Positions 12,575-24,732 are shown, counted from the first letter of the stretch. The stretch is 64,000 nt of DNA from Dipteris shenzhenensis (GCA_047967505.1 CM106540.1); one strand, 5' to 3'. Numbers and translations are program-made. Notes: generated by a model not told the origin, from the letters alone.

Positions 12575-15500
12575 CTATCCAATGCCCATCAATACATGAC
12601 AATACTCAAACCGCTGACTAGGTAGACTCTTCGTCAGCATATCTGCAGGGTTATCATCTGTATGAACCTTGACAGGCTCTATGCGCTTGTCCTTAAGTAG
12701 CTCCCTGATGAAATGGTACCTGACCTCAATGTGTTTGGTCTTTGCATGAAAGACCGGATTCCGTGCTAGCTGAATAGCACTCATGGAATCACTATGCAAT
12801 GTCGGTACACCTGTATGAATCCCCAAATCTCCCACTAGCCGATCAAGCCATATAGCCTCCTTGCAACCCTCTGTGGCTGCAACATACTCAGCCTCTGTGG
12901 TAGACAAAGCAATGCACTTCTGTGCACGAGACATCCACGACATTGCACCACCTGCAAAGGTGAACACATGACCAGAAGTGGATCTCCTACTATCCACATG
13001 CCCTGCATAGTCTGAATCTGTGTACCCAAGTACATGCATGTCTCCTTTACCAAAGCAAATGCACATCTCCTTGGTACCCTTCATGTACCTCATGATGCAC
13101 TTAACTGCCTCCCAATGCCTCTTTCCTGGATTAGCCATATACCGGCTAACAACTCCCACTGCAAATGCAATGTTTGGTCTAGTAGCTATCATAGCATACA
13201 TAAGACTCCCAACTGCTGATGCATAAGGAACCTTGGCCATCATGGCCCTTTCCTCATCTGATTTGGGACTATCTATATGACTCAGTTTCACATATGGAGG
13301 CAATGGAGTACTCACTGCCTTCCCCCCCTCCATATTGAAATGCTACAATACTTTTGTAACATACTCTTTTTGTGAAAGCCAAAGGAGTTTCCTACTCTGA
13401 TCACGCGTGATGCGCATACCAAGAATATGACCTGCAAGTCCCAAATCCTTCATATCAAAGGCCTCATGCAACTTGGCCTTTAATGCATCTAGCTCATAAG
13501 TATTCTTGCTAGCCAATAGCATATCATCCACATATAGTGCCAAGATTATCAAGCTATTATCCTTAGCCCTTTTAGTGTAGAGGCAATGATCAATTTCACT
13601 CCTTCTAAAACCCTGGGACCGAATGAAAGCATCAAACTTCTGATACCATTCTCTAGGCGCTTGCTTAAGACCATAGAGACTCTTCTTCAGCTTGCAAACT
13701 AAATACTCTTTGCCCTTTTCTTCAAAGCCTTCCGGCTGCACCATGTAAATTTCCTCATGCAAATCCTTATGCAAGAAAGCTGTCTTGACATCCATCTGCA
13801 TAAGCTCCATATCCTCTACTGCCACTAGTCCAAGCATGCATCTAAGTGTGGTCATCTTCACAACCGGAGAGAATATCTCATCAAAGTCCACACCCTTCTC
13901 TTGCTTGAACCCTTTAGCAACCAAACGGGCCTTGTACCTAGGCACATCATCACCTGTGACCTTCATCTTGTAGACCCATTTACATGGCAATGCTTTCTTT
14001 CCATGTGGCAAAGAAACCAAGTCCCAAGTCTGATTCTTCATAAGTGAACTCATCTCTGATTGCATAGCATACTCCCACTTGTGTTGATCCTCACGCATCA
14101 TAGCCTCTCTGTAGCAAGAAGGCTCCCCGCAATCAGCAAGCATCACATAGTCTACCCCTGGAACAAACCTATCAGGCGGTCTAGACACTCTAGATGATCT
14201 TCTGAAGGGCATTTCAGCTTGCTGTCCCACCTGCATATCAGCCACATTTGGCTCATCATTTCCACCAATAGATGATCCATCATCTACCCTTGATTGTATA
14301 CCTGTGGGAGTACTTGGTGGTACCATTTCTTGCAAATTTGGTGCATGGACAGCTTGCTGCCTATCAACATATGCAGGTGGATTCACATCCTGGAAAGTGA
14401 TTCTCCTTATTTCCACATCCCTCATGGGTGCCTTATGCATCTTCTTCTCACTGAAGACCACATCATGGCTGCATATGATCTTCTTTGCTTCTGGATCCCA
14501 GAGACGATAGCCCATCTCTCCACTTTCACCATAACCCAAAAAGATGCATTTCCTAGACTTAGGATCTAGCTTCTTTGGAAGCTCTTTTGGCACATGTGCA
14601 TATGCCTCACACCCAAATATACGCAAATGAGAGTAAGAGGGCTTCTTGCCACTCCATGCCTCTTCAGAAATACCACCATCCAAACTCTTACTAGGTGATC
14701 TATTGATCACATGCACTGCAGTCTTCATTGCCTCAGCCCAAAAACCACCAGAAAGACTTGCATTGGAAAGCATGCGTTGCAACCTTTCTTGAATGGTACG
14801 ATTCATCTTTTCTGCAACTGGATTTTGCTCTGGAGTACGAGGGGATGTGAGCTCCCTCTTAATCCCACATGTATCACAGAAATGCTGAAAGTCATGAGAG
14901 AGATACTCTCCACCATTGTCAGTCCGTAGGCATTTAAGCGTTCTACCTGACTGATTCTCAACCAAGGCCAGCCATTTCTGAAATACCTGGAACACATCAC
15001 TCTTCCGAGCTATAGCATAAGCCCACACTTTCCTAGTTGCATCATCAATGAATGTCACATAGTATTCAGCCCCACCTAATGACCGTGTAGGCATGGGACC
15101 ACATACATCTGAATGCACCAAATCAAGCATTTCAAACTCTTTCTTTCCCCTTCTTTTATGGGCTGATTTAGTCTGCTTCCCATAGAGACAATGCTCACAA
15201 AATTCAAAATCAGAGAAACTCAAATGCGGTACATAACCCAAACGGCATAAGAGTTTCATTCCATTTTGGCTCATGTGCCCCAACTTGCAATGCCACAAAG
15301 AAGTGCTTGGCTGCTTGGTTATTGCAACAACATGATCAAATACCCTTGATACATGTAAGGGATCCAAAGTCCCACACTTGGCACCCCTGGCCAAAAGCAT
15401 AGAGCCCTTTTGAATTTTCCAACTCTGAAAGCCAAAAGTGGTGTGAAAACCAGCATCATCTAGCTGACCCACTGAAATAAGACTCTTGGTTAGCTTAGGC

Positions 15501-16639
15501 ACATGTCTCACTTGTTTCAAAACAAATGCAGACCCATTTGCAAAAGAAAACTTTATGTCACCTGCTCCCACTATGTCACATGCATAGTCATTTCCAAGAT
15601 GCACACAACCTGTCTTTCCACTGTCATAAGTGGAGAACCATTCCCTATGGGGAGTAACATTGAATGAAGCACCAGAATCCAAAATCCAATCCTAGGAATA
15701 TGCATCATCTGAAGTGGTAAGCAACTCTATAGATAAACTAGACATGAAGAGAACATCATTGTCACTATCATGTGTGACTGCATTGATCTCCTCGATCTTC
15801 ACTTTTCCTTTGTCCTCCCTTGGACTCTCTTCCTTTTGATTTGCACCCCAATTTGCATTCTTTTTCTTATCCTTTTGCTCTCTTTTCAGCTTGTAGCAAT
15901 CCTTTTTCATATGGCCCTTCTTGCCACAGTGGTAACACTCAATGTTCCGTGCCCTGGATTTGCTACGAGACTTCCCTCTTTCTTGGGACTTCCCCCTGAA
16001 CTGTGATCTGCCCCTTTGCACATTTAAGGCTGCATCCTGCTTGTTGCCGTCCATAGACTTCCGTCTAATCTCCTCGGCCAACAAGCTACCCACAGCATCA
16101 TCGAATTTCAGTACTGCACCAGGTGCAAAGTTACTGACAGCTGTACGGAAGGTATCCCATGAGGATGGCAATGAACATAAGAGAAATATTGCCTTAGTCT
16201 CCGCATCAAAATTCATTTTCTGAGCCTAAAGTTGGCTGAAAATAATATTGAATTCATTCAAGTGAGAAGCAATGGAGACCCCTTCCTTCATCTGCAGCTC
16301 AAACAACCTCTTCATGAGGTAAACTTTATTAGAGGCAGTTTCCTTCTCATAAGTGGCACACAGTTTCTTCCACAAATCTTCCGTAGTCTGCTCATTTACT
16401 ACTGTGAAATAAACTGACTCTGCAAGATGAAGTCTAATAGTAGACTTTGCTAATGCATCCAACTCATTCCAATCATCCTCAGACATATTTACAGGCTTAG
16501 CTTCAATCCCTGCCAAGGGTTTAATCTGCTTCTTTTGAATAAGCACATCCCTTATCTATTCTTTCCACAAAGAAAAGTTTGTCCCATCAAACTTTTTAAT
16601 GGTGAAAAACTCCTTTTCAGACATGGAAGAGGATGCCAT
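12575..16639 (-). pseudogene. Copia-3 gag-pol, one frame with four amber codons
   Basis: From the ATG at 16639 a single frame of 1,355 codons reaches the TAG at 12575-12577. The domains in order are: a gag with MSEKEFFTIKKFDG, a CCHC knuckle (CYHCGKKGHMKKDCY), a protease (DSGAS), an integrase with HHCC ligands and an apparently intact D,D,E set (SDVCGP, RTDNGGEY, PVAEKMNR), a reverse transcriptase with YVDD, and an RNase H ending MGIG. Four in-frame stops interrupt it (16556-16558, 16226-16228, 15692-15694, 13343-13345). All are TAG, and there is no frame shift. It is the best preserved polyprotein here but cannot make a full-length product without stop suppression. Confidence 0.92.
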
Positions 16640-18065
16640 GATGCAAATGAAACGAAATCCCAAATGCTAGTGCCTGCAAGAGAGAATCACACCAAATACC
16701 AGGTGCACCCAAATGTGTATGCCACAATAGAGTGAAATATCACCAAAATTCAAAGCTCAAAGCATCAAAAGATGCATCTGACTCATGTGCATATACTATG
16801 CATCCATATGAGCAAATCTGGCCCAAAAGAAAATGCCAATAAGTGCCAAATGACTCAAGCATAAACACTGTCCACTGGCATATGCATCAATAATATCTCA
16901 TCCAAGAGAGCATAGCACTATCAGTGCATCACCTACAATGTGTCAAAGCTGTCCCTCAGCATAAAATAGCATCCATGTGCAAAGCGTCCATAAAAAATAG
17001 CATCCCACAAGGCAATTTGGGCCTATCAGCGCATCCAACAAGGACCGCAATGCATCCAAATGGCCTATAAATCATCCACTGCAACCCAATGCATACCACG
17101 AATGAGCGCACAACACTGCTCAAACTACAACCAGAGTGATCTGCATAAGGTATGCTCAAGAAATCATAGTCCCACGATAATGACCGCTACTGAAAATAGA
17201 ACCTGAGATGCCTCAAAACATGGGCACCATTGCATAATCGGACTCAGCGAGAAAATATGCAAATATCTCTCTTCTGCCAGAACTCCAAAATCCCAACCGA
17301 TGAGTGAGAAATGGGAGTCAACACTTATCCACTGCCATGTGGCATAAATCTAAGGTTTCAAAACCTTAGAATGAAAAATGCATAACAGAGAGACGAAATC
17401 GAATACACAGAGATCTATAACTCTGAAAATCCTCCACCGAATCGCGCAAGAACTGGTAGATAGGGGTTTTTGGGCGTCCGAAACACAATGGGACAGACGG
17501 TTTTGGAAACCGTGGTCTCAATCACTGGGTCCAACACACGGACTAAAAAACGTTTTTGGAAACAGAGCTGTTTGTAAACTCCACCGGAGTGCGAATGATG
17601 AGCAACATAGAAGTTTTAGGACCTCCTGAGTCCACCGGAATTGACAGATCTGCAAATGGTTGCTCCAAACTTGAGTTCCAACACCCGGGCAAAAAACGCA
17701 GAAACTGAGATAGTGAGTCAAAAATCCAATGAAATGATCCCAGATTCAAGAATGAAGGTGTTTCCAAGCTCCTGAAGTAATGTGGACACCAAAAGCAAGC
17801 AATAGTTGCCTCTACAAGTCAATACGGAGTCTCTATCATCGAACGGAAAGGGAAAAGCTCAAAAAACGGTTTTTTCTTTGAAACCACTTAACAGGCTCTC
17901 AAAACCACTTCGCAAAGCCAAAGTGACTTTTCCAAAGGTTCCTCCAAGGTCTCTACACACTCGGATGCAAGTAAAGTCACCCACAAAGATTCCCACAGAG
18001 CTTCTCCTTCCTCCCACAGAGCTGCTGAGCTTCAAGCATTCACGCACGCTCAGCTAGATCACCCG
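16640..18065 (-). other. Long leader of Copia-3 between primer site and gag
   Basis: There are 1.4 kb with no long ORF, unusually long next to 169-bp LTRs. Several short upstream ATGs occur. It could hold packaging or ribosome-entry signals, but I see no specific motif. Confidence 0.5.
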
Positions 18066-18078
18066 GGCTCTGATACCA
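18066..18078 (-). promoter_or_regulatory. Primer binding site of Copia-3 (initiator tRNA-Met)
   Basis: It reads TGGTATCAGAGCC on the minus strand, two bases inside the 5' LTR. Confidence 0.9.
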
Positions 18079-18080
18079 GT

Positions 18081-18249
18081 TGAGAGTGCTCTCAACGGAA
18101 GCAAGAATGGAAGAAGGAGAGAAAGAGACAGAGAGCCACAAGTTTTGGTGGGTGCAGTACCACCCTAATCTTCTTTTTCATTCATTTATATATGTGTTTG
18201 AGTATTGTACATAACCGGGGTAAAGGCACAGTGACCTTTAACCCCCACA
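18081..18249 (-). repeat. Copia-3 5' LTR
   Basis: It is 169 bp and the partner of 12353-12521. It is very short for a copia LTR but has a full primer site next to it. Confidence 0.93.
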
Positions 18250-19219
18250 AGACACACCAGTCATAGCTAGGCTTTCTATCGCCACTTGTGTCCTTTGCCA
18301 CGAGGAGTTTGACACCGTAGGGTGGTTTGGACTAGGGTGCAGCCACATCGCACATCTCCATTGCATGACCCGCCACATGGTGGCACGATCAGTGTGCCCT
18401 GTATGCTTTGCTGACATTGATGTGGCCACATATAGAGGACTAGGCATGGATGATCTGTATCCTAGTCATCGTCAGGCCATTGATCCATTTGCCCACGTGG
18501 TCTTGACAGAGCACTATAGGGAGGAGGCACAGAGAGCTTTGCTGTAGCAGGAGGGTGCTGATACATCAGTGGTGGCAGCGTGTGTTCCACGACGCTTCTC
18601 ATATGGTGATTTCATGCCAGGTGACGAGGCACGAGTAGAGGAGGCATGCCGTATTGAGCAAGAGGAAGAGCTTCAGATATCATTGCAGTAGTGGGTGAAG
18701 CAGCAGCTTGGTCGGCCAATGCCTTCTACATGTAGGGACGATTACTCGCGCTGGATTTGAGGCATGAGTATTCACAGATGCATGACTTTGGGAGCTGAGA
18801 TGCACATACATAGAGGAGGTGAGGCAGGTAGAGATGGTAGCGGTGGTCGTGTAGCATGCCCTCCTCTTCATTAAGATGAGGCTGGCCCATCTCATGTAGG
18901 AGATGAGGTTGGCCCATCTGATCCGTTTGCCTGAGGGCACACAGCGGACAGTTGGGCAGCGGGTCATACAAGAGCCATGTCAGAGGATGACTAGAGGATC
19001 ATATGTGGAGTTATCAGATTCTGATTCAGGATGACTGTTTAGGCTTCACACATATCTTGTTTAGGGATGCACTTCTGCACGATGATGATGATGATGTACA
19101 CATTCATTTTGGTACTTTCATGATATTATTCTTACTTTTATGATGTATGAGCATTTTGGTACTTTCGTGATGTTCTTCTTACTTTGTTTATCTCAGTTTA
19201 TAGTTTGTTCAAATCTAAC

Positions 19220-19629
19220 ATAAACATTTAAAATTAGGAGTATGATTTTGAATTTCAAATATCTCAATTCACACATCTAATACATAAGGTATTTTAAAAA
19301 TAATGCCATGTGAAGTAATTGTAAACATTAAGCATTGAAAAAGTGTTCAAGTATAAGGTCTCTCTCTCTCTCTCTCTCTCTCTCTTTTGCTATGAACTTT
19401 ATCATTTTGAATATCATATTGAATTTCGTATATATCAATGCTTGCAATTATTACACTAAACCTAAGAGCCGTGCGAAGTTTCATCCCCACGTGCATATTT
19501 AAAATTAGGAGTATGATTTTGAATTTCAGATATCTCAATTCACACATCTAATACATAATGTATTTTAAAAATAATGCCGTGTGTCGTAATTGTAAACATT
19601 AAGCATTGAAAAGGTGTTCAAGTATAAGG

Positions 19630-19662
<33 letters not shown>

Positions 19663-19740
19663 TTCTAGAGCTCTCTCGTGCTATGAACTTTATCATTTTG
19701 AATATCATATTGAATTTTGTATATATCAATGCTTGCCATT
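19220..19740. repeat. 272-bp direct duplication with (CT)n tracts
   Basis: An aaaattaggagtatg segment starts two copies about 272 bp apart (19229 and 19501). Each contains a run of about 12-15 CT repeats (19359-19384 and 19631-19664) and the same flanking AT-rich text. It precedes the satellite array in copy A. No gene is seen. Confidence 0.8.
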
Positions 19741-21535
19741 TTTCATACGTAGTCACTAGTAGGGATTATACCTTCCACGTGGCACATACGAAATCAGTTG
19801 GAGATCAAATCTTGCATGGATGTATGCATTATACCTTCCGCATGGCGTATAACAAATTAGTTGGAGACCAAATCTTGCATGGATGTACGTCTAAGGTAGC
19901 CTAAGAGCCGTGAAAAGTTTAATCCCCAACAGATAAATCCACATGCATATTTGGTTAGTACGTGTGCCATTTTTCATACGTAGTCACTAGTAGGGAGTGC
20001 TTGCAAAAATGTACGCATTATACCTTCCACGTGGCACATACCCAATCAATTGGAGACCAAATCTTGCGTGGATGTACGTCTAGGGTAGCCTAAGAGCCGT
20101 GCGAAGTTTCATCCCCAACAGGGTTTAGGGTTTTTTAGGGTTTAGGGTTTAGGGTTTAACCATGCTAGTAGGGATTGTAAAAATGTATGCATTATACCTT
20201 CCACGTGGTGCTTACCAAATCAGTTGGAGACTAAATCTTGCATGGATGTACATATAGGGTAGCCTAAGAGCCGTGCAAATTTTAATCCCCAATAGATAAG
20301 TCCACACGTGTATTTCATTAGTACGTGTGCCATTTTTCATACGTAGTCGTGCTAGTAGGGATTGTAAAAATGTACGCATTATACCTTCCATGTGGCACAT
20401 ACCAAATCAGTTGGAGACCGAATCTTGCATGGATGTATGTCTAGCCTAAGAGTTATTCAAAGTTTCATCCCTAACAGATAAGTCCACATACGTATTTGGT
20501 TAGTACGTGTGCCATTTTTCATACGTAGTTGTGCTAGTAGGGATTGTAAAAATGTACGCATTATACCTTCCATGTGGCGCATACCAAATCAGTTGGAGAC
20601 CAAATCTTGCGTGGATGTATGTCTAGGGTAGCCTAAGGGCCGTGCAAAGTTTCATCCCCAACAGATAAGTCCACACACGTATTTCATTAGTACGTGCGCC
20701 ATTTTTCATACGTAGTCGTGCTAGTAGGGATTGTAAAAATGTACGCATTATACCTTCCACATGGTGCATACCAACTCAATTGGAGACCAAATCTTGCATG
20801 GATGTATGTCTAGGGTAGCCTAAGAGCCGTGCAAAGTTTAATCCCCAACAGATAAGTCCACATGCCTATTTGGCTAGTACATGCACCATTTTTCATACGT
20901 AGTCATGCTAGTAGGGATTGTAAAAATGTACACATTATACCTTCCACGTGGCGCATACCAAATAAGTTGGAGACACAATCTTGCGTGGATGTATTTCTAG
21001 GGTAGCCTAAGATCCGTGCAAAGTTTCATCCCCAACAGATAAGTCCACATGCGTATTTCGTTAGTATGTGCGCCATTTTTCATACGTAGTTGTGCTAGTA
21101 GGGATTGTAAAAATGTATGCATTATACATTCCACATGGCGCATACCAAATCTATTGGAGACCAAATCTTGCATGGATGTACGTCTAGGGTAGCCTAAGAG
21201 CCATGCAAAGTTTAATCCCCAACAGATAAGTCCACCTGCATATTTGGTTAGTACGTGCACCATTTTTCATACGTAGTCGTGCTAGTAGGAATTGTAAAAA
21301 TGTACGCATTATACCTTCCACGTGGTGCATACCAAATCAGTTGGAGACCAACAAATCTTGCGTGGATGTATGTCTAGGGTAGCCTAAGAGCCATACGAAG
21401 TTTCATCCCCAACAGATAAGTCCACATGCGTCTTTGGTTAGTATGTGCACCATTTTTCATACGTAGTCATGCTAGTAGGGACCAACAGATAAGTCCATAA
21501 GCGTATTTCATTAGTACGTGCGTGAATTTTCTTAG
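19735..21535. repeat. ~187-bp satellite array in the spacer of copy A
   Basis: The marker gctagtagggattgtaaaa recurs at intervals of 187, 182, 187, 187, 187, 187 and 190 bp between 20171 and 21478, with about nine units overall including eroded ones at the left. The units contain catacgtagt, accttccacgtgg and aacagataagtccac blocks. Copy B keeps only a fragment of one unit, in reverse orientation (about 48510-48595). The array therefore sits between the 3' ends of the two convergent genes and has expanded in copy A or collapsed in copy B. Confidence 0.9.
20121..20158. repeat. Short telomere-like TTTAGGG tract inside one satellite unit
   Basis: About five TTTAGGG-type repeats (one with extra T) interrupt a single satellite unit; the other units lack them. 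This is an interstitial insertion of plant-type telomere sequence. Confidence 0.8.
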
Positions 21536-21858
21536 TCACGTTTTTAAAATGTCCTAAATCACAAAACATAATTACAACATTACTACTAATAAACAATTTT
21601 TTGTTTTACAAAAACAACAAATCCCATTGAGAAGACAATGGACATCATGTATAAAATAGAATCTAATACAATGATGTGTATGAACGTGTATACAACCATC
21701 ATAGTGAAATACAAAATATGAGTCCATGAAAATTACAATGGTACGGTCACACAGTGAGCCTATACATATCGAATACAAAAATATGTAATCAACTAGTGAT
21801 ACCCAATAAAAATCAATTTGATCAACTGATGACCCCAAAAAATATGATATGTAATGTG

Positions 21859-24732
21859 CTACTCCTCAGGATCGGCTCTCATGCCAATAATTGCAAGTAT
21901 GCTCTCGTGATCCACCATTGCAAGGTGCCATCGTGGAGTGGACATCACCTTGCAAGTGCGAACATGACTCAAAGTAATCTTGATCGCAATAACAAGATGA
22001 GAATACATGTATGCCCCTTGATCCGCCATGTACTCCTGGAACTCAATATGGCGACCACGCCTCTATATCTATTGAAAATAGTGGCCACCTACAATCATGC
22101 TATGAGCATTGAAGTGCATCCCATGCCCATCCACTGTATCCTCATTCAGCACACTCTTCACCATAGAGCATCGCAATAAGTAATAATACACACCCTCCTC
22201 ATTGCCCTCTGAAGCAATAACCGCAAAGATATCACCAATATGCAACATATCTGTAAGCTGGTCATAATCTCCAGAGAAACTGAATCCCGCATCCTGATCA
22301 TCATGTATCTCCTCCCAAGGTTGGAAGGGAGAAAGCACTCGCCGTGCTCATGGATCGGCCCATGGTATCATGGAGCACCCTCCCCAATCATCATCAATGC
22401 ATGCAGAGCAAAAGCATGCAAACCGTCGAGAAAAGATCGCGGGGTGAGACTCACCTATGCTCCTGAAGGGATGGAAATCAAGAGTGCCAGACACTGAACG
22501 ACAATCAAAAGGCCTAGACCGATCAAGACTCCCAATGTCCATTCACCAAAAATACCGGCTCACCACCCTATCGTCAAGTGACTGAAATGAGAAGATAGCA
22601 CTAGTGGTGCTGGTGGCTGCACCACCGCACCACATCATGTGCATCCTTGAAGTGATCGGCACTGTGACGCAACTGGTATCGATGCAAAGCATGCTTCATG
22701 CAAGCACCTGCACCATCGTGCTCTCCCTTATCATGCCCTGTCTCGAAGTAGCTCCATGTGATCAGAATGCCTGTCTCACAGTGCCATCTGCAGAACCAAT
22801 AAAACTGTCTAGCAAATTTGAACTGACCACCATAGCCGTCTAACCAGATCTAGCGCTGCTACCATGTGACACCATGATCCCTCAAGAAACTATCATGCAA
22901 AGTGAAGCAATGCTGCACAAAATGGGCATCATGCGATCGATCATCACTAATGTAGAAGTGATACTCTCGCACAATGACGCGTGAGTCCATGGTGCTATCA
23001 ATGCCATCCACATGAGCCTGTGCATGACGATAGCTAATGTGCACAAATATAGCAACCTGCAATATGGCATTGAAAAAAATATGACTATTGAAATAATTCA
23101 ATATAATGAGGCCATAAAAAAACCAAAAACTCAATCACATGTCACTTCTCTCCCATTGATCCCCTTGCCCCACCTTGCAGTAGCAGTGTTGCTTCACGAT
23201 GTGACTTGCCGAAGTCCACTATCCATCGTTGTACTAGCAAGATTGTGCAGTCTTTTTTTAGTGACCTCATGCTAGCTTCGTAGTCTACTCTTCTTACGTC
23301 CCTGATTGATCACCCTGACTTGGTAGAGTGTAGGAGGCTTGCTGGTCTTGGTGCATGTAGAGATAGGGTTGTATGTAGCGAGGTCCTTAGCAGTGTTCGA
23401 TGTTCCTATGCTTCTATTATGCCTTGGCAGCACGTCGTGCTATTGTGGCTGCCATTAGTAGACCTCATATGATAGGCCATGTGCGTACCGCTTCACGTCT
23501 TCTTCAGATTGCACCACGCACATTGCGAGTAGGCATGATTAGGAGGCAAAGTCTAGAGGATAGTGAGACTGATGCTCTTTGGGCTTCGAGTGGGGTCGTG
23601 CACCTTGCAGCGATCAATTGTTGGATGATTCCACTAGGTCCTTCATACAACAGTTTTGGGAGGAGCATTGTAGAGCATCCCCAATGTTCAAGAAGGCACT
23701 ACAGAAGAGGGTGTCACGCGGTGTGTACATTGAGCATGGTGCATGTTTTTTGGAGTGTACCCAGACTGAGTTGTACACTCAGTTTGTAGAGGCACACCCG
23801 GAGTTTAGGATTGGGCAGAGGTCATTTGAGCGATGCAGGCCATGGTTTGTGCAATGCTCTCAGGATCGTGACACATGCTGTTGTCGCTACCATGTGGATT
23901 TTGGATTGATCTATGATGTATTCTGTTCCCTTGATGTTCATAGGGGAGTGGTTTCTACTAGCCCTCCCGACTTCATTCATTCCATATTGTGTACACGAGA
24001 TGGCAATGCTTTATTCCACTCCCTTGATTGTGTGGAAGGCAGGTGTACTTTGTGTGGTGACTTTGCTAGAGTGCCACGAGTTGCACTAGATACTTGTGAT
24101 GTGCAGATGGTTCGTTGGCAGCAGTATGAGTACAGTACCTTGACATTAGATGGTGGCGCACAATCGAGGAGGTTGCAGCTTGTGGGGAAGGACACACCAC
24201 GTGTTGTATTCATTGACAGTTTTCGAGGGAAGCTGTACTGCTACATACGCCACTCGCACACTGTGAAGTGGGAGGATCGTCAGTTCCATGCATGTTTGAG
24301 GACATTTCCTATAGGGGTGGTTGTCTCAGTGGTGGACTTTGCGGAGAATTATACCTTTGCACCACAGCAAGGGAGGTGCCAAGGGGAAGGGGGGGAGGGG
24401 GAGGGGGAGGGGGGAGGGTGGAGGGGGAAGAGGTAGAGGTGTAGGCCAAAATGTAGGTTGCTAGGGGAAGGGCGGAGGCTAGAGGTAGGGGAGCGGATGA
24501 GGATGTGGAGGGGGGGACAATGGAGGTGGGGATGGGGGTGGGGGTGGGGGTGGAGGTGGAGGTGGAGGTGGGATGTAGAGGTGGAGGTGGATCGATGGTG
24601 GCAATGCGAGCTCTAGCTTTAGAGGCTCTCTTGCACTGACAAGCCTTCCGCTTGCGCTCCTCGTCAATGAGATTTGGGGGGGGGGTTCCTACATCTTTCA
24701 CGTCTACTAGCTCTACAGCTTTGAGAACCCAT
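21859..24732 (-). pseudogene. Transposase-like gene, copy A, with inverted middle segment
   Basis: The ends read on the minus strand: the N-terminal part (ATG at 24732, basic ERKRKACQCKRASKARARI, then a Pro/Ser/Thr tract) and the C-terminal exon from 23056 to the TAG at 21859. The C-terminal exon contains HFYISDD, LDGYGGQFK, GHDKGEHDGAGAC and FACFCSAC. The middle (CRRLAGL..., PHMIGH, DTCCCRYHVDFG, CTLCGDFARVP, VVDFAENYTFAPQ) reads on the plus strand between 23141 and 24368, so it has been inverted. The family looks like an RNase H-fold transposase also found in other eukaryotes; this is from memory of motif patterns. Hallmarks are damaged: Ser to Leu in SDG, Gly to Asp in GHGK. The Pro-tract start is frame-shifted by a 10-C run. 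Confidence 0.7.
23141..24368 (+). other. In-place inversion inside the transposase-like gene
   Basis: Compared with copy B, the block from a tctcccattgatcc start to the FAPQ codons is flipped. The left junction lies within 23141-23149 and the right one within about 24367-24369. About 35 bp of coding sequence (the EIESEYYFSEQ end of exon 1) plus the splice donor were lost at the left junction. Both flanks stay in the original orientation. Confidence 0.8.

Larger units (their letters stand above)
12353..18249 (-). mobile_element. Copia-3, complete Tnt1-like LTR retrotransposon in the RING gene
   Basis: Two 169-bp LTRs (12353-12521 and 18081-18249) are bounded by TG..CA and flanked by the perfect duplication AGACA (12348-12352 and 18250-18254). 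I count 4 differences between the LTRs (about 97.6% identity). The insertion lies a few codons before the RING finger; copy B has the uninterrupted site. The polyprotein is of the Tnt1 type and distinct from Copia-1/2. Confidence 0.95.
1210..19034 (+). pseudogene. RING-H2 protein gene, copy A, split by two copia insertions
   Basis: Pieces are 1210-1474, 11471-12031, 12133-12352 and 18255-19034. In order they encode an unknown N-terminal region, a Pro/Ser/Thr stretch (near 11894-11960), a predicted coiled coil (AELEALLAE..., then LLRQDM...LLEADLQEQR), a RING finger at 18286-18406, and an acidic end ..ELSDSDSG. The RING ligands follow C-x2-C-x13-C-x-H-x2-H-x2-C-x10-C-x2-C, a complete RING-H2 set, so a ubiquitin-ligase-type fold is likely. 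The start is not visible: coding begins at a splice acceptor (AG 1208-1209) and the upstream exon is absent. Premature TAGs lie at 1233, 18545 and 18689, and frame shifts occur before the end. The removal sites of both copia elements restore the frame seen in copy B. The function in the element is unknown. Confidence 0.75.

Noticed and set aside
19735-21535. Centromere or subtelomere satellite
   Set aside because: About nine units only, inside a transposon spacer, with homologous remnant in copy B; nothing shows chromosomal function.
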